Assembly: GCA_963580455.1 (NCBI GenBank)
Contig: OY756963.1
Location: 23,951,555-24,015,554, forward strand
Origin: Euonymus europaeus
Lineage: Eukaryota; Streptophyta; Magnoliopsida; Celastrales; Celastraceae
DNA: 64,000 bases
Direction of reading: 5' to 3'
Positions 1 through 15,000 of this stretch are shown here, one piece after another. The translations under genes were made by a program, and so were the position numbers. Under the pieces are notes generated by a model that was not told the origin of the DNA, ran no database searches, and was given only the letters and a program-made list of their open reading frames with translations. Numbering within the stretch: position 1 is the first letter of the stretch; the number at the start of each line of letters is the position of its first letter.

Positions 1-17
1 CATTGAAAGAAAAGTAC

Positions 18-3000
18 CTGGGCTGCCTTCTCAAGGTGAAGGCATAGTGTGTCCAAAGGTAGAACAGCTCCATCTCCAGGATATATACGGGAACCGGCCC
101 TCTTCAGCATAGAGCAGGCTTCAGCAATGCCACCCCTTGAAAGAGCTTGATCAATCAGTCTAGCCCATGTTTCTCTCACGATGCTACTATCAGCATCGCC
201 AGAATAATTTGCGAAATTGAGCATCTCAAGACATATCTGAAAGAACAGAAAGAAGAGTAACAAATTCAACCAAATCAGATTTATGGTTTAGCATGCTCAT
301 TTAGTGAAAACAAAGATCCTTAACAACACAAAGCAAGACCAGGACTAAAAAAAAAAGGGGGAGAAAAATTAGCCGTGGAACTAGTGACAACAAAGATCCT
401 TAACAACACAAAGCAAGACCAGGACTTGAAAAAAATCGGACAAATTAGCCTCAATACTATGAATAGCCATCCAATGATCAATAAAGGAATAATCCTAAGG
501 AGAGAGACCAAATCAGATTTATGGTTTAGCATGCTCATTTAGTGAAAACAAAGATCCTTAACAACACAAAGCAAGACCAGGACTTAAAAAAAAAAAAGGG
601 GGGGAAAAATAAGACGTGGAACTAGTGACAACAAATATCCTTAACAACACAAAGCAAGACCAGGACTCAAAAAAAAAGAGAAAAATAAGACCTGGAACTA
701 GAGAAAACAAAGATTCTTAACAACACAAAGCAAGACCAGGACTAAAAAAAAATCGGACAAATTAGCCTCAATACTGTGAATAGCCATGCAATGATCAATA
801 AAGAAATAATCCTAAGGAGAGAGACGCACCTCCCAGAGTTCAAATGGAACTGCATATTCATTGTAGAGTTGAGTTATGCTCTTTAAATCTAGGGATAGCT
901 CCTGGGCCTTTTCTCGTGCAACGTTTGCCAAATTTGCTTCATCAGTGGAAGTGTCATGAGGGACTGATCCATTTTGCATAGATTCTGATGGGCCAGGGGA
1001 TGCTCCTGAGCTTGAAGCTATTGTCTCCAGTTGCTCTTTAATTTTTATTTGAAACTGAAGAACAGCAAGTTTTCCTTCAAGCAAATCTAACAATCCATTG
1101 TCAAGAACACCCCTGCTAGACCCTCCAGCTCCATCAAAATTGCTAGAGTTCTTGGCCTGTAGTACTGCATTACTAAGATACTGATGTCTGAAAGTTTAGA
1201 AAAAGGAAGATATCAGAGAAAAACCATGCCAGGGAGGAGAGGGAATTGGCATACCTAGAAAGGTTTGACAACTTGGCTTTGCACCTTTCTTGGCAAAAGA
1301 AAAGTTAAAGCAGGTTTAATTCCTATGCAATCAACAAATTACATCATTGAAAGATTCCATGAAGGAAAACTGATGTCCAAAACTAAGCTTTGTGACGCAT
1401 AGGCATAACAGTGAAATTGTTTCACTTCAGCCCATGCAAAATAGGCTCAAACCACTGGAAAGGCTCTCCGCATGCAGGTACAAGGCTACCTATAGCTGCA
1501 CTTCCTAGGCGACACCTCACAGCAGGAGCCTTGTGCACCAAGCAAATATTGCACACATCACGATACCAAGCAATAAAAAGGTCACTCCCATGCACATGGC
1601 TCCCATAGTATAGACAGTGTCAGGGAAGAGCACAATATGTGTCCTTGCCCTCAACAGAGAGACCATTTTTAAGAATTGAAATTGAACCTCGAGGCTTCAA
1701 TGCAGCAACTTTGCCACTGGGTCAAGGGTTCGCCCTTTCTTAACTGACCAAGCAATGTTCTGTTAAATAAGACCGAAGAGCAAGAGATACTTTTGGCATT
1801 TATATCTCCCAACAAAAAAAGAAAAAGGTGCTCCATCATCTTACGTGAAAAATTAGTTTACAAAGCTATATATATTTGCAGAATAAGAAGAAAAATTGAA
1901 AGAAACTGCCAACCTCTGTTCAAGCGTGGGAACGTCTCCAGCATTCATTGAGCGCCTTTCAGCCAGTCTTAACAATATATGAGCTGCAAGTACATGCTGC
2001 CGCTTACCAACATAGTACCTTGCCAAAAGATCAAAGAACTTGGCTTGACGAGATGAGATTGATGCTCCAGACCGACTAATTGGAGAACTTGCTGATGTAA
2101 CTGCAGAAACCGCTCGAAACTACAGATAAACAAGAGAATAAATAATACAAGACAGGCTAAGCAAGATATCAGCAAGTTCAGAATTGAAAATTGATTCCAA
2201 GTTCTCAGCACCCAAGTGTACGAAGAAGAATCCTCAGTTACAAAACCCATTACATACTTTCTATGATTTGTTGCTTCAAATCCAAGCCAACAAGTAGGGG
2301 GGAAATTTTCAAGCAAGACCTAACCTCTTGTAACGGATCTCGGCCAGCATTTTGCAAAAATGGTACCAAATCGGGACCTCCATACTCCAGCAGCTCATTT
2401 TCAAGTCCTAAATCAATCATTGTACGATATAGGTACTCATGAAATAACCTGTCAGGTGACTGCACACCAAGCTGAACAATCTGGCAAATATATTTCCTCC
2501 TAGAAGCCACATCCAAGGCAGATTGGGCAGCAGCAGGCCTCACAGGAGAACCGAATTCCCTTAATGAAGCCTCCCCTTTCAGGCTACGCAAAGCACTAGT
2601 AATTATTTCATAGCATTGCTCACGCTGAGCAATTGCGTGTTCTCGGATTGCCGGATCAATTTGTTCATTAAACGCATCACCTGCAGGATCAAGAGCCTGT
2701 GCCTTCTGAAGTGGTAACCGAACCACAGCTTCATAAAACCTGCAATGCTCTTCTCATTTATGACTAAGGCATAATAATCTAATCAAATATTGAATAACTA
2801 AACAAAATTGATTTATATCGAAGTTAAACAGTAATCAAAACCCACCTTAAGTCTTCAAACCGTTTGCAAACAGTTCGTAAATCTGCAGATTCTGGAACTT
2901 TACTTAAGAAATCGAAGGCCTCTCTGGCGAGATTCTCTTTGTCCTCTGAGTCAAATGCCACAGCAGCTCTCTCAAGGCACTCCACAGCTAAGAAGAACCT

Positions 3001-6000
3001 GTAATCAGACTCCTTGAAATAGCTGGGACAACCCTCCCGTAATCTTCCACTAATATCATCAACAGTTCCCCTGCCATCCGGACCAGTATAGTACTGGAGC
3101 CATGAATCACATCAATAAGAGAATTGACTGATCGAGCAAGATAAAAAATATGAAACAAGCTATCACTAAAAGAGGGAAAGGAGAAAATTTCTTCTGTCAT
3201 CTGAAATCAATTTGAATGGATTGTGGCCGCGTTCCACACAATTTGCCTAACCTCCATTAGAGCGGATATTAGCCTCGTAGCAATTTGATCACCCTCCTCG
3301 ATACAAACTAGTTGATGGAATGTCAACCGCACTAGTGCCTGTCGAAGATCAGTGTCAAGACTCTGAGCTAAGCGTGTCACGTGATGCTGACAAAGCAGCT
3401 GAAGCAAAAACAAAGCTTCACCGGATCTGAGAAGCAACTGCCTGATACATTCCATTGCCCTTACCTGTAGTAAAGTAAAAATTCACATTCTCTTGAACAC
3501 ACAAACTCTTGTACAGGCGATGAACACTTTAATATAAAAAATAAATAAATATATATATATATATATATATTAAGCAGTGACCAGGCTGCAATTATTTTAT
3601 CAACAAATGCCCATTTAAATGAACTCTAAAACTAAGAGTATAAACAAATGCACATAATTTGATGATCTCAAGCTACCTCCATGGCTGCCAATTCTGCAGG
3701 GGTATAAGGTAAACGCTGTCTTTTACTTGACATCCCACCACCATTAGAATCAACATTTCGCGAGTAATCACCAAATAAGTTTCTCACCATACTTCTGTCA
3801 CCAGCGGCTAATTCAGAACCAGTTCCATACAGAATAGAACCTGTTAAGTCTCCCAAACCAGCTACGCAGCCATAAAGCCCCCTTCTTTGGTTCCTTCTAG
3901 ACCTTAAGAACTTTTCTAAAGAACGAATCTTATTTTCAAGGACTTGCATAGCCTCAAGAGAGAGCCTGCATGCAATTACTCCATTTTCTGATGTATAATC
4001 AGATGAACCTGAACTACCTTTCATAACCATGACAGGAAGTTCCCACAGAGGAAGCAGTAACCTTGATGTGCAAAGGCAGAGCCCGTCATGAGCACCTGAA
4101 AATACAGGCTCGGCCTCCTGAACAACTTGCCCCATACTGAATCCTCCTCCTGATGTTCTAGCATTTGCTAATGCACTACTGCCCTCAAGCTGCGGCATTC
4201 CAACAACTCTTGGGTCCTCAAAAGTTTCTGCTGCTTTCTCAGCAACAACATTGCTTACAAGATGTTCAGAAGGAACAATCCTTGAAGCTAGCATTAGACA
4301 CATTGCAGCAGCCTCACCAGCTCCAAAACGACTAAAAAATTCTTCTAGGACAGATCTTGGTGAATTCGACTCAAACAACCTTCTTAGGATGTCCACAGGC
4401 CTGTTGAAAACTACTTCCATCATGCCCATGGTACTAAAAACAATGATTTTCCTTCTTGGCAGTATATGCTGGGTTGTAAGGTCACCCCTAGCCCAAAGCT
4501 TTAAGGATGCCTTTTCACAAGACTCGCCCGTTTTTTCGAAGCCACAGAATTCAAGATCCGAATATAATGAATGTACAATGGTAGCCATATCTGGTGAGGG
4601 CAGAACATCGACTACATAAAGCATTCGGCCTTCAATGGGAAGGGAAGTTACAGTTTCCCTCAAAGCCCGAGAGCTCCTCGCACCTAAACTACCAGAAAGA
4701 GATGATTGTGAGCTTGCATCCTTATTCACAATCAGAAGGCAAGACATGGTTGGCGGAGATGAATCAGAAAGGACAAGTGTTCCAGCAGAACAATATGCAT
4801 TCTCAACCTTCAGAGACAAATCCTCATTCTGAGTTCTACCAGCAAGAGACATAGATCCAAAAGCAAGTCCGCCACTGATCCCCAGAGGAGGAGAAGGCCT
4901 AGTTGTCACAACTTTTAAACAGTTTGGTTTATGACTGCCATTAAATCCATGCAAACCTCCAACAACACCATTACTTCCACTTGACAGAGAAGTTGAAAGA
5001 TACATCCTTCTGCCATCAGATAAAACAGCAACCAGGTGCAAGCACTTCGATTCAAGAGTGGACAAAGGCGCAATGCAAACTATGGTTGATTTTATGGATC
5101 GAGTAGGGGCTCTTTGGCCAGTCAACTGTCGAGCTCCATAATGAGTATCCCTCTGACTAAACAAATTCCTCTCTTCTGCCACTTTCTTCAGAGTGCCATC
5201 TCCGCTTGGACCCAGAACAAAAACCTGAAGTTTCATCTCTTCAGTTCGCGCGTACAAAATCTGCCTTTCATTATCGACAACCATTTCAATAATGAGGTCA
5301 ACAGCTCCAAACTTAAATACATTTGGAACAACCCACCTGGAAACCAAAGGTGTAATTTTAACTTAACAGTGACAAGGAGATGCAAAAAAAAAATCAATAT
5401 TCAACTTCAGCATAATTGACCAGCAAAAATATCAAATGAATGTAACAACAAATTAAAATGATAAAAAAAGTGTTTAAAGGTTTCAGTTTTTAAATCTAAC
5501 TTAAAGTCAGAACTCTATGCAGTAACTGACGAGTTACCTCGAAATAACACTACTCAATCCTGCAGTGAGACAGACTTTGCGACAACGTTTCTGCCAACCT
5601 GAACCAGTTGTGTAATGCAGCTCATAGATATGGCCATCACGCCCAGCCAGGAAGATACGACCCTTATCCGTGCATGTGATACAAGTCATGGTAACTCCAT
5701 CAGATGGTATTGTATACTCTGGCAAAGGTTGTAATGAAACGTCTGCATATGGATCAGTACCATCAACCCCTCCCGAACAGCAAACCCCTACAAGAATCAA
5801 CTGATGACAAGAAAAGTCTGAGAAGTGATAACAAAACCAGAAATTTAAGGATATTAAAAATTAGAGAGAGACTTTTCAAGGAAAAAATGAAAGTTAAAGG
5901 GCAACGCAAAATTATTGTGAAAGATAAATATGTAACCTATACTGCACACAAAACTTCAACTAAAATACAAGAATGAAACAATTTCCCAATTCAACAGGGC

Positions 6001-9000
6001 ACCCAAATTCCAGATAACCATACCTTCGCAGAACTTAAAATGGTGCTGTACTACATCAATTCTCCCAATTTCATTACCGTTATACCCAAAGAATCAACCT
6101 TCCCATCATCAAGACATCAACAAGAACCACTATCCATTAAACAGTATATATATATGTTACTTTCCAGACAAAGTATGCATAGAATCACCCATAAATATAT
6201 CAACATCTCTCAAAGAATCGGAGTTCAGAGCTCTAATTATACTGCCAGTCACAGCATTCAGAAGAAGGAAATGAATTGAATATAATAGTGGGTAATTCAT
6301 CTTTTCCATTGCGTTCCTTGTGCTAAGTACACAATAAGAAAGTGACGCACATTTCCTCCAAATATCTTCTCCAAACTTGTTAGAATATATATGAATTATA
6401 TGAAATGCCCCACCCCAACAAGTTAATGCATTGAGTTGAATGACAAAGCAACTAATCTTAACATAGGATTAGAGAGGTTGTGAGGGTTGCATTTTAAGGC
6501 CCAGCAGAGGCATGCATGTTTAGGTCCAAAACTGGCTAAGGTAGGTGTAAGCCCAAAGAGGCTACACATGTTTAGTATAGATCCAAGGAGACCACACCAA
6601 TTTGAGAATCAATGTGGCCATGTTTGAAGGATCCAATGAGATGGCCGATATTATGAGTGCTTGGTGAGGGGGGAGTGTTGGAAGTTGGAACCCACACAAG
6701 AGTCCCACATAGGAAAAATATGGAGAGGTTGAGTGGCTTATAAACAAGTGGTTGGACCCAAGCTCACAAGCTATAGTTTTGTGAGCCATTAAGGGCCTCC
6801 CAACCACTTGTGAAATAAGTCCAAATTTAGGCTCAATAACTCAGGCTAACCACGAGGTCCAATTTCATAACTCAACTAAATAATATGTAGCCAATTGACC
6901 CACCTTTATTTGGATACGCAATTATACGTATACATATTCAATCACATATATAAATACCTAAAAAATTACATAAACACACATCAATAGCCACATGGACAAA
7001 CTTATAGGCATGGCAATAAAAATTCTTACCCTCATTTGTACATAGTGATACATATATACAACCATAGGCATGTACACATATTTATATTATAGGTAGATAA
7101 ATTATGGGGGTCAAATTTCAGATATTTGAGCTCACAGAATTTTTAAGTTTAAATCAATTCACTCTTTTAACAGATCTATTTTATAGGACTTACCGTTATT
7201 CCTCTATTCAGGTCAAAATTAAGAAGAATGCACAAGATTGCAAGAAAATTAATAATAATTTGCATCTATGTTATATTCAAAGATAAATATATTACCCACC
7301 AGAATTAAGCAAATAAAAGCAAGAAATAAATGCCAACCTACATTGATGCAAATGCACAATATAGAGCAATGGTATTGTTCACAAGCATATCATAACATAG
7401 ATGCTTTCAGAAGAAGACCAAGGATTATTACCTCCACAGAAGTAGCTAATATTAGAAGGTACTGGATAGCTTCAATAAAGACCCCAGGTTTAGATTTGGC
7501 AAGGCCAACAGCACAGACAGCCTGTTCCTCTCCACTATATTCTGGACACTGACCATCCCTAGTGAAGAAACAAATTTGAAAAAATGAAAAAACCGTAGGA
7601 ATACAATTCATGAAAGCAACGTACATAAAATCAAGAATTAGAAACTTAGTCATATAATAAGCCAGAATATCTAAATTAGCATCCATAGGAATCTCCTATG
7701 AATTTTTTTTTCTTTCAATAAAAAAAAATCAGCAATTAAAGTGCAAGAATAGAACTTTAAATGTGAAAAAGTAAATATTATAATTCTTGACAAGTACCAA
7801 AATCAAGAGGAAATGGAAAGCATTTTGTTCACCTAGACAGAAGAAGTGATATCCAAGCTTAGAATGACTACAAATTTTTTTTTTTTTCAGATGAGATGAC
7901 TCCATGATTATGACCAGCCAAAACAAGGTATCGTATTTCCTAGGGAACTCCATTGCAATTTTGCAATAAAAGGTAGCAAGGATATTAGCATCATGAAAAA
8001 TTAATGCACCATCCGCTGATTTAGGCCACCAGATCCTCAGCCTCTCCAGAATAGTACGTCAACCTGATTACTCTACAAGTAACTGGGAAAACATAAATAA
8101 ACCTTAGCCTTTAAATCTGACATTTTAACCTAGAATACAAAAATATTACCACTTATCAAAACGCCAGAGAAACAGAGAATTGTCTACCGATGCCCATGCC
8201 CTGCGTATTTCTGTAAATATTCCACATAAAGCAGTTCCTTCACCTCCAGCTGCATTGTATCTTTCAATGAGTACAGGAGGCAATTCCCAAGTATCCATAA
8301 CCTCAACCAAAGGAGGCCACTGTAACAAAACATAAAGCAATAAGTTTTCAGTGACTAGGTTCCATATCCACATAAGTCCTTCATACAAGAAAGTAAAACA
8401 ACAAAAATTAAACAAAATAAAAAATGCAACAGAAACAGCAGTAGAAATCAACAGAACAAAACTATGAATTAACAGTTCTCAGTATGATAGCAGAATCCAC
8501 TTTACTCAATCAGAGAAGTATACCATACCCTCAAACTCTAAAGATGTAATAAAACTCCACATGCAAATACTTGAGTGAAAGATACAAATTGTTTTGAAAG
8601 GGTGGCTAGGGTTTGTTGAAGTTGTGTTTGTGTATTTTACACAGCACACACATACATTATTTTATTAACAATAAAGGATACACAGATTTAGTGTAGGCAT
8701 GCCTACAGAATAACATATACATATTAAATAGATTAACACCCTCCCTCAAGCTGGAGCATAAATATCTCGCATACCCAGCTTGTTACAAATGTAACGAACA
8801 CGAGACCCATGCAATGGTTTAGTGAGAACATCAGCTAATTGTTCACTGGAACGTACAGAACCAAACTTCAAAATTTGTCTTCGAAAAGCATGACGAATAA
8901 AATGACAGTCAATCTCAATATGTTTGGTTCTCTCATGATACACAGGATTCGTGGCAATATAAATGGCAGACCGATTATCACACCACAATTCAGTGGGTCC

Positions 9001-12000
9001 ACTAGGCGACTCTCCTATTTCAGCTAATAATTCTCGAAGCCACATAATCTCCATAGCAACCAAGGCCATTGCCCGATATTCAGCTTCCGCACTTGAACGA
9101 GCAACCACATCCTGTTTTTTTACTTTTCCAAGCAATCATGTTACCACCTAAAAAGATTGCATATCCAGAAGTAGACCGGCGATCTGTAGGATTTCCAGCC
9201 CAATCAGCATCAGAGTAAGCTTCAATAGACAAATGACCATGATCACTAAACTCAAGTCCCTTTCCTGGATTAGATTGGAGATAGCGAAGAATACGAACAA
9301 CAGCCGTCCAATGAGAGGTTCGAGGGCTAGCCATAAATTGACTCACCACACTAACAGGAAATGCAATATCAGGACGAGTCATTGTGGTCAAATAATTAAG
9401 TTTGCCCACAGTGCGACGATATCTATCAGGATTTGGAAAGAGATCACCATCATCCGGAGTTAACTTCACACTAGGATCCATGGGGGATTCAACGCCCTTG
9501 GCTTGAAAGAGACCTGCATCCTGTAACAAATCCAAAACATATTTCCGCTGGGAAATAAAGATGCCTTTCTTACACCGAGCTACTTCAATTCCCAGAAAAT
9601 ATTTCAAAATACCCAAGTCCTTAGTCTGAAATTTGGATTGAAGAAACTGTTTAAGAGCAGAGATACCAACAACATCATCACCAGTAATCACAATATCATC
9701 AACATATACTACCAGGAGAATGCACCCTGCAGACGTACGACGATGAAACACTGTGTGGTCCTTTTCAGACTGACTCATACCAAAAGCCAAGACAACTGTA
9801 CTAAACCGCCCAAACCAAGCCCGGGGAGACTGTTTGAGACCATATAAAGAACGGCGTAGCCGACACACTTTGCCAGACCCCCCCTGAGTAACAAAGCCAG
9901 GAGGTTGCTTCATGTAAACTTCTTCATCTAAATCTCCATGAAGAAATGCATTCTTGACATCAAGCTGATATAGTGGCCAATGACGAGTGACAGCCAAAGA
10001 CAGAAAGAGACGGACAGATGCCATTTTGGCAACAGGAGAGAAAGTCTCAAAGTAATCAAGACCATAAGTCTGAGCATAACCCTTAGCAACAAGACGAGCC
10101 TTTAAGCGGGCCAAAGTGCCATCGGGATGCAGTTTGACCGTGTACACCCATTTGCAGCCAATGGCCTTTTTAGAGGGAGGTAGAGAAACTAAATCCCATG
10201 TACCATTATGCTCAAGAGCGGTCATCTCCTCTTTCATAGCACTACACCACCCAGGATGAGCAAGAGCATCAGAAACAGTCCGGGGAGCAGTATGAGTCTC
10301 AATAGTAGTAATAAAGGCTTGTAAAGATACAGAGAGGCCATGAAACGAGGTGGTGTACAGAGGGTGATCCCTGCAAGAACGATAAGGACGACGACGAGCA
10401 ATAGGAACAGCTGAAAGAGGTAGAGGGCTTACCGGATTTGTAGACGAGGAGACTGGATCAGGAGAGACCACTGGCAATGGAACTATGGATGTTGGAGAAG
10501 TGTCCATGGAAGCTGGAGAGGGGTTAGTAGTAAGGTGATAAACCAAAAAATCATCATCATGAGACACCAACTCAGAAGAAGACTCATTAGGGTTAGGAAT
10601 AGGAGTAGATGAGAATGGAATAGATTCCTCAAATGCAACATCAGAGGAAACAAGAAAACGGTGTAATTGTGGAGAGAAACATCGGTAACCTTTTTGAGTC
10701 TTAGAGTAACCAAGAAAAATACAACGTAATGTACGAGCGTCTAATTTAGTCTTATGAGGACGGACATCGCGAACATAAGCAGTACAACCAAAAACACGTA
10801 AAGGTAAAGGAAAAAGACTCTGGCGAGGAAACAATACAGAGAGAGGAGCCTTACCACCAAGAACAGAAGAAGGTAAACGGTTGATAAGGTAACAAGAAGT
10901 CAATAGAGCATCACTCCAAAAAGATTTAGGAACCTGCATTTGAAACAATAAAGCACGAGCGGTATCTAAGAGATGGCGATGCTTGCGTTCAGCAACACCA
11001 TTTTGTTGAGGTGTGTAGGCACAAGAAGTTTGGTGAACAATGCCCTGTTGGCGAAGATAATTGAGCATAGGTTGAGAAATGTATTCTCCACCATTATCAC
11101 TACGAAGCACCTGAACATTAGTGTGAAATTGATTTTGAACTTCTAACACAAAAGTCTGAAAGAGAGATAATAATTCAGAACGAGAACGCATTAAATAAAT
11201 ATAAGTGACACGAGAGAAATCATCAATAAAGGTAACATAATATCGAAAACCCAAAACAGAAGTTATGGGACACGGACCCCAAATATCTGAATGAACTAAT
11301 GCAAACGGAGCAGAAGCTCGAATATTTAATCGAGTAGGATAATTCACACGAGTATTTTTCCCAAAATGACAAGACTCACAGGATAACTTATTAAAAGACC
11401 GAAAAATAGGAAACAAACGATGTAAAGTAGATAGAGATGGGTGTCCCAATCGGGAATGAACAGTCAAAAGAGGTGTGTCCATAGCAGCACACGAGGTTGG
11501 AGAGCACTCATCCAACACATATAGTCCATCTGTCAAGTGACCTTTACTGATAGTCCTCCTCGTCGTAAGATCCTGAAAGACACAATATGTAGGAAAAAAG
11601 GTTACTGAACAGTTCAAATCTTTAGTAACTTGACCAATGGATAATAAATTGAAAGGATTATGTGGTGTATGAAGAACATTGCGAAGCTTTAATGAGGAGG
11701 ATAATTGAGCAGAACCACAACCAAGTACTGCCAACTTAGACCCATTTGCAACAGTAATTCCTTGATGAGCAGGAGTCACCAGATAATCAGAGAGCATACC
11801 TGAAGAGTTAGTCAAGTGATGTGTGGATCCTGAGTCAAGAACCCAGGTACGGTTTGTGGCCAAGCAAGCAGCTGAATTACCTGCAGCAAGTGGGGCAAGT
11901 GAACTCTCGAGTTGGTGCTGAGTATAACGAGTAAATTCATCATTTGTCATTTCCACAACACGTCGACCAGAAGTAGTAGACTCAGATACTGCAGCAGTTG

Positions 12001-15000
12001 CAACCGGTTTCCCATGTAATTTCCAGCACTGAGGACGAATATGACCAACTTCGCCACAATGATGACAAGTGCGTGACTCACGGTCACCAATAACACGCCC
12101 GCGACCACGACTACGGCCGCGACGGCCACCACCACGAAATGCTACTAGAACAGAGTGATCACTACTAATAGGTGAAACACCAGGAGAATCATCTCGTCGT
12201 ATAGAACGACACAGCCGACGAAAGGTGTTAGATAAACTGGGAATCTCTTGCCCAGATAAAATCTGGGTACGAGCATTATCCAAATCAGAATTCAGACTGG
12301 CAAGAAAACATACCACAACAATCTGCATACGTTGTTCATTGAATTTAGTCACATTGCTGGTAAATGGAAACAGTCGAGCAAACTCATCAGCCAAACTCTT
12401 GAAACTAGCAAAGTGGTCCTGCAGAGATTTATCACCTTGCTTGGACCGAAATAAGCCACTCATCACATCATATAATCGAGACAAATCTTGAGAAGATGAG
12501 TAAGTATCTTCAAGTGCAGTCCACAATTCTTTCACTGTATCTGCACTAGTAAACAACATTTTAACAGAACGATCCATAGAGTTCATAAGTTGACTGAAAA
12601 TTCGAGCATCACGCATCACCCAGATTTTATAGTCGGCATCAGTGGTGGATGGAGGATCATCACCTAAGTGTCCATCCAATCCCATGCCCTGAAGGGCTTT
12701 TACAACATTTTTCTTCCATAAGGGATAAGCGGTAATACCATCCAGCTTTTCATCAACCAGCCGAATAGAAGAGGTGAATACCTCAGTACGTTGGCCACCA
12801 ACAGGGGTCTGAGTGTCATGAGATGTATGACCAGCAGTACTACCAGAAGCAGGAGCATCAAGACTAGACATATTGCAGCAGCACACACGGCAATACAATA
12901 TTTAAATGAGGAAACTGGTTCACCACCATACCAACATGGAATTAACCTGATGGAAGCAAAGAATACACCAGCACGCAACTCCAGGAACCACACAGATCCA
13001 AACCAGAATCACAAAATATACAATTAAATCAAACCAGATATGGACCTGGTTGGTAAAACAGATCTGCAAAAGGCTGGAACTGGGCGGGACCCATCACAGA
13101 ACTGATCGGACAGAGCAGAACTCGCCGGAAAGTTGATCGGAAAGGACAAATGTCGCTGGAAATTAGATCGGACAGCCCAGACCTCGCCGGAAACAAATCG
13201 GAAGTGCCAACCAGATCGGACAGGGCAGACTTCACCGGAAACAGATTCAGAGCATTGGAACCAAATCGGACAGAGCAAACTTCACCGGAAAATTGATCGG
13301 ACAGCACAGACCTTGCCGGAACCAGATCGGAATGGCCGGAAAATAGATCAAAATGGCCGGAAAACTGATCAGAAGAGCCAGAACCAGATCGAAAATAGAT
13401 CTGAAGAGCTGGAAACAGATCGGAAAAAGAGCCAGACTTCGCCGGCAACTAGCCAGATTTCGCCGGAATTGACAGAAGAGAGGTTAGGAACCGCCGGACA
13501 TAACTGGACAGAGTGTAGATCGAGGAAACAGTAGCTCAGCACTTCACACCATCGCCGGTGACCTCCGGCGAGGTGACAACTAGACTAAGCAGCTGAACCA
13601 AGCGAGTGAGAAAGGAGATTGAAAGGGTGAAGGGAAAGGCAAGGTGGAGGCAGTGCACTGAGCTGTGGCGTCAGGTGACAGCAGCAGCCACCTTCAACGG
13701 AGCTTCGATACCATGTTTTGAAAGGGTGGCTAGGGTTTGTTGAAGTTGTGTTTGTGTATTTTACACAGCACACACATACATTATTTTATTAACAATAAAG
13801 GATACACAGATTTAGTGTAGGCATGCCTACAGAATAACATATACATATTAAATAGATTAACACAAATTTTAAGAAACCAAATTTGAGTCTTATATTTGGA
13901 AATGCATCCATTTATTTCCCTTGACACAAAACATGAGGCGATTGACCACGGCACCATGCAAAGTAGAGTAGAATGATTATTTTTTTCTTGCAGGAGTCTA
14001 GATTAGTGACAGGAATTTTATTTAACTGGAATGAGGTTAAGGAAAGAGGGCTCTACACTTTAGCAATGTTATTCAGGCACTCAATGTAGCTGCCACCAAA
14101 TCCTATGGGTTGCGTCCCCATAGTGATTTGTCAATACTTGACAATTTAAAAAGGGGAAGAGGGCTCTACACTAAGAGAATTTCTCCTGGCATTTCTTCTT
14201 CTTTTTTTTGGTAACCAAAAACAACACCAATGGGCATGCCCATTTTGGACAGCCAATTTAGGCCTAAACTTGCCGGAGAGCCCACACACAGAGTCTGCCA
14301 ACAGATAAGTTGGGTCAAGGCCTAGCACATAACTAACGGGGATAGACACCAGTTGGGATCGAACCCAGGACACTGGACACCTGCAAGCCGCAATCATACA
14401 CCTTTGACTGAAGCCGATAACCAAGTGGGCTATCGCCCGTTAATTTTCCCCAGGCACTCACTTTAGCACCCTTGTAATCTTATGGGTGGCACCCCCTTCG
14501 TGATTTTCCAGCACTATTTAAAATTCCAAAAAAAAAACGGAAGAAGGAATACGTGAGTTGCTCAACATATGGTTTGCAGTGTGTCATCTGTTGGGTGAGA
14601 AGCAAAAGGCTTGATTTTTTAATAGTTTTTTAAGACTTAATAAAAAAAAACCTTAAGAGTAAGAGTGTGATGCTTTAAGCTTTATTTCCCACATCTCCTC
14701 TAGTGGGATTCTCTAGATCTTCATCAGAGTTCCTTGAGCTACTCTATTTATTAACTGATTTTTATATAATTCCACTGTTATACTTTTAATTCTTGTGTTT
14801 GATTTGATTTAGTTGTGGTGCACTCGTTTAACTGTCTAGGTACTAGGGGACAAAACCATTCTTTTACATCTTTTGATAAACTTATCACAGCATCACTTAA
14901 TTGAAAAAACTATCCTAAATTATGGTGTTTCTTCACAAGTTTCACAATAAATTATATCCACAATAATGTAACATAGCAACAAAAGAAAACAGAAATGATA

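Larger units (their letters stand above)
8590..13862 (-). mobile_element. Full-length Ty1/Copia LTR retrotransposon in NUP155 intron 1
   Basis: The element is 5273 bp. It has two 149-bp LTRs (8590-8738 and 13714-13862) that read as identical, each bounded by TG and CA. A 5-bp target-site duplication CAAAT flanks it at 8585-8589 and 13863-13867. On the minus strand a primer-binding site resembling the initiator-Met tRNA complement (TGGTATCGAAGC) adjoins the 5' LTR, and a polypurine tract (GCTTGAGGGAGGG) adjoins the 3' LTR. Identical LTRs and an intact duplication mean a recent insertion. It lies in the same orientation as NUP155 and can be removed with intron 1. Confidence 0.97.

Noticed and set aside
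13029..13534. Open frames of 80-140 codons on both strands in the Copia leader
   Set aside because: They arise from the GATCGG/CCGGAA minisatellite; neither strand shows a known domain or a start linked to transcription signals.
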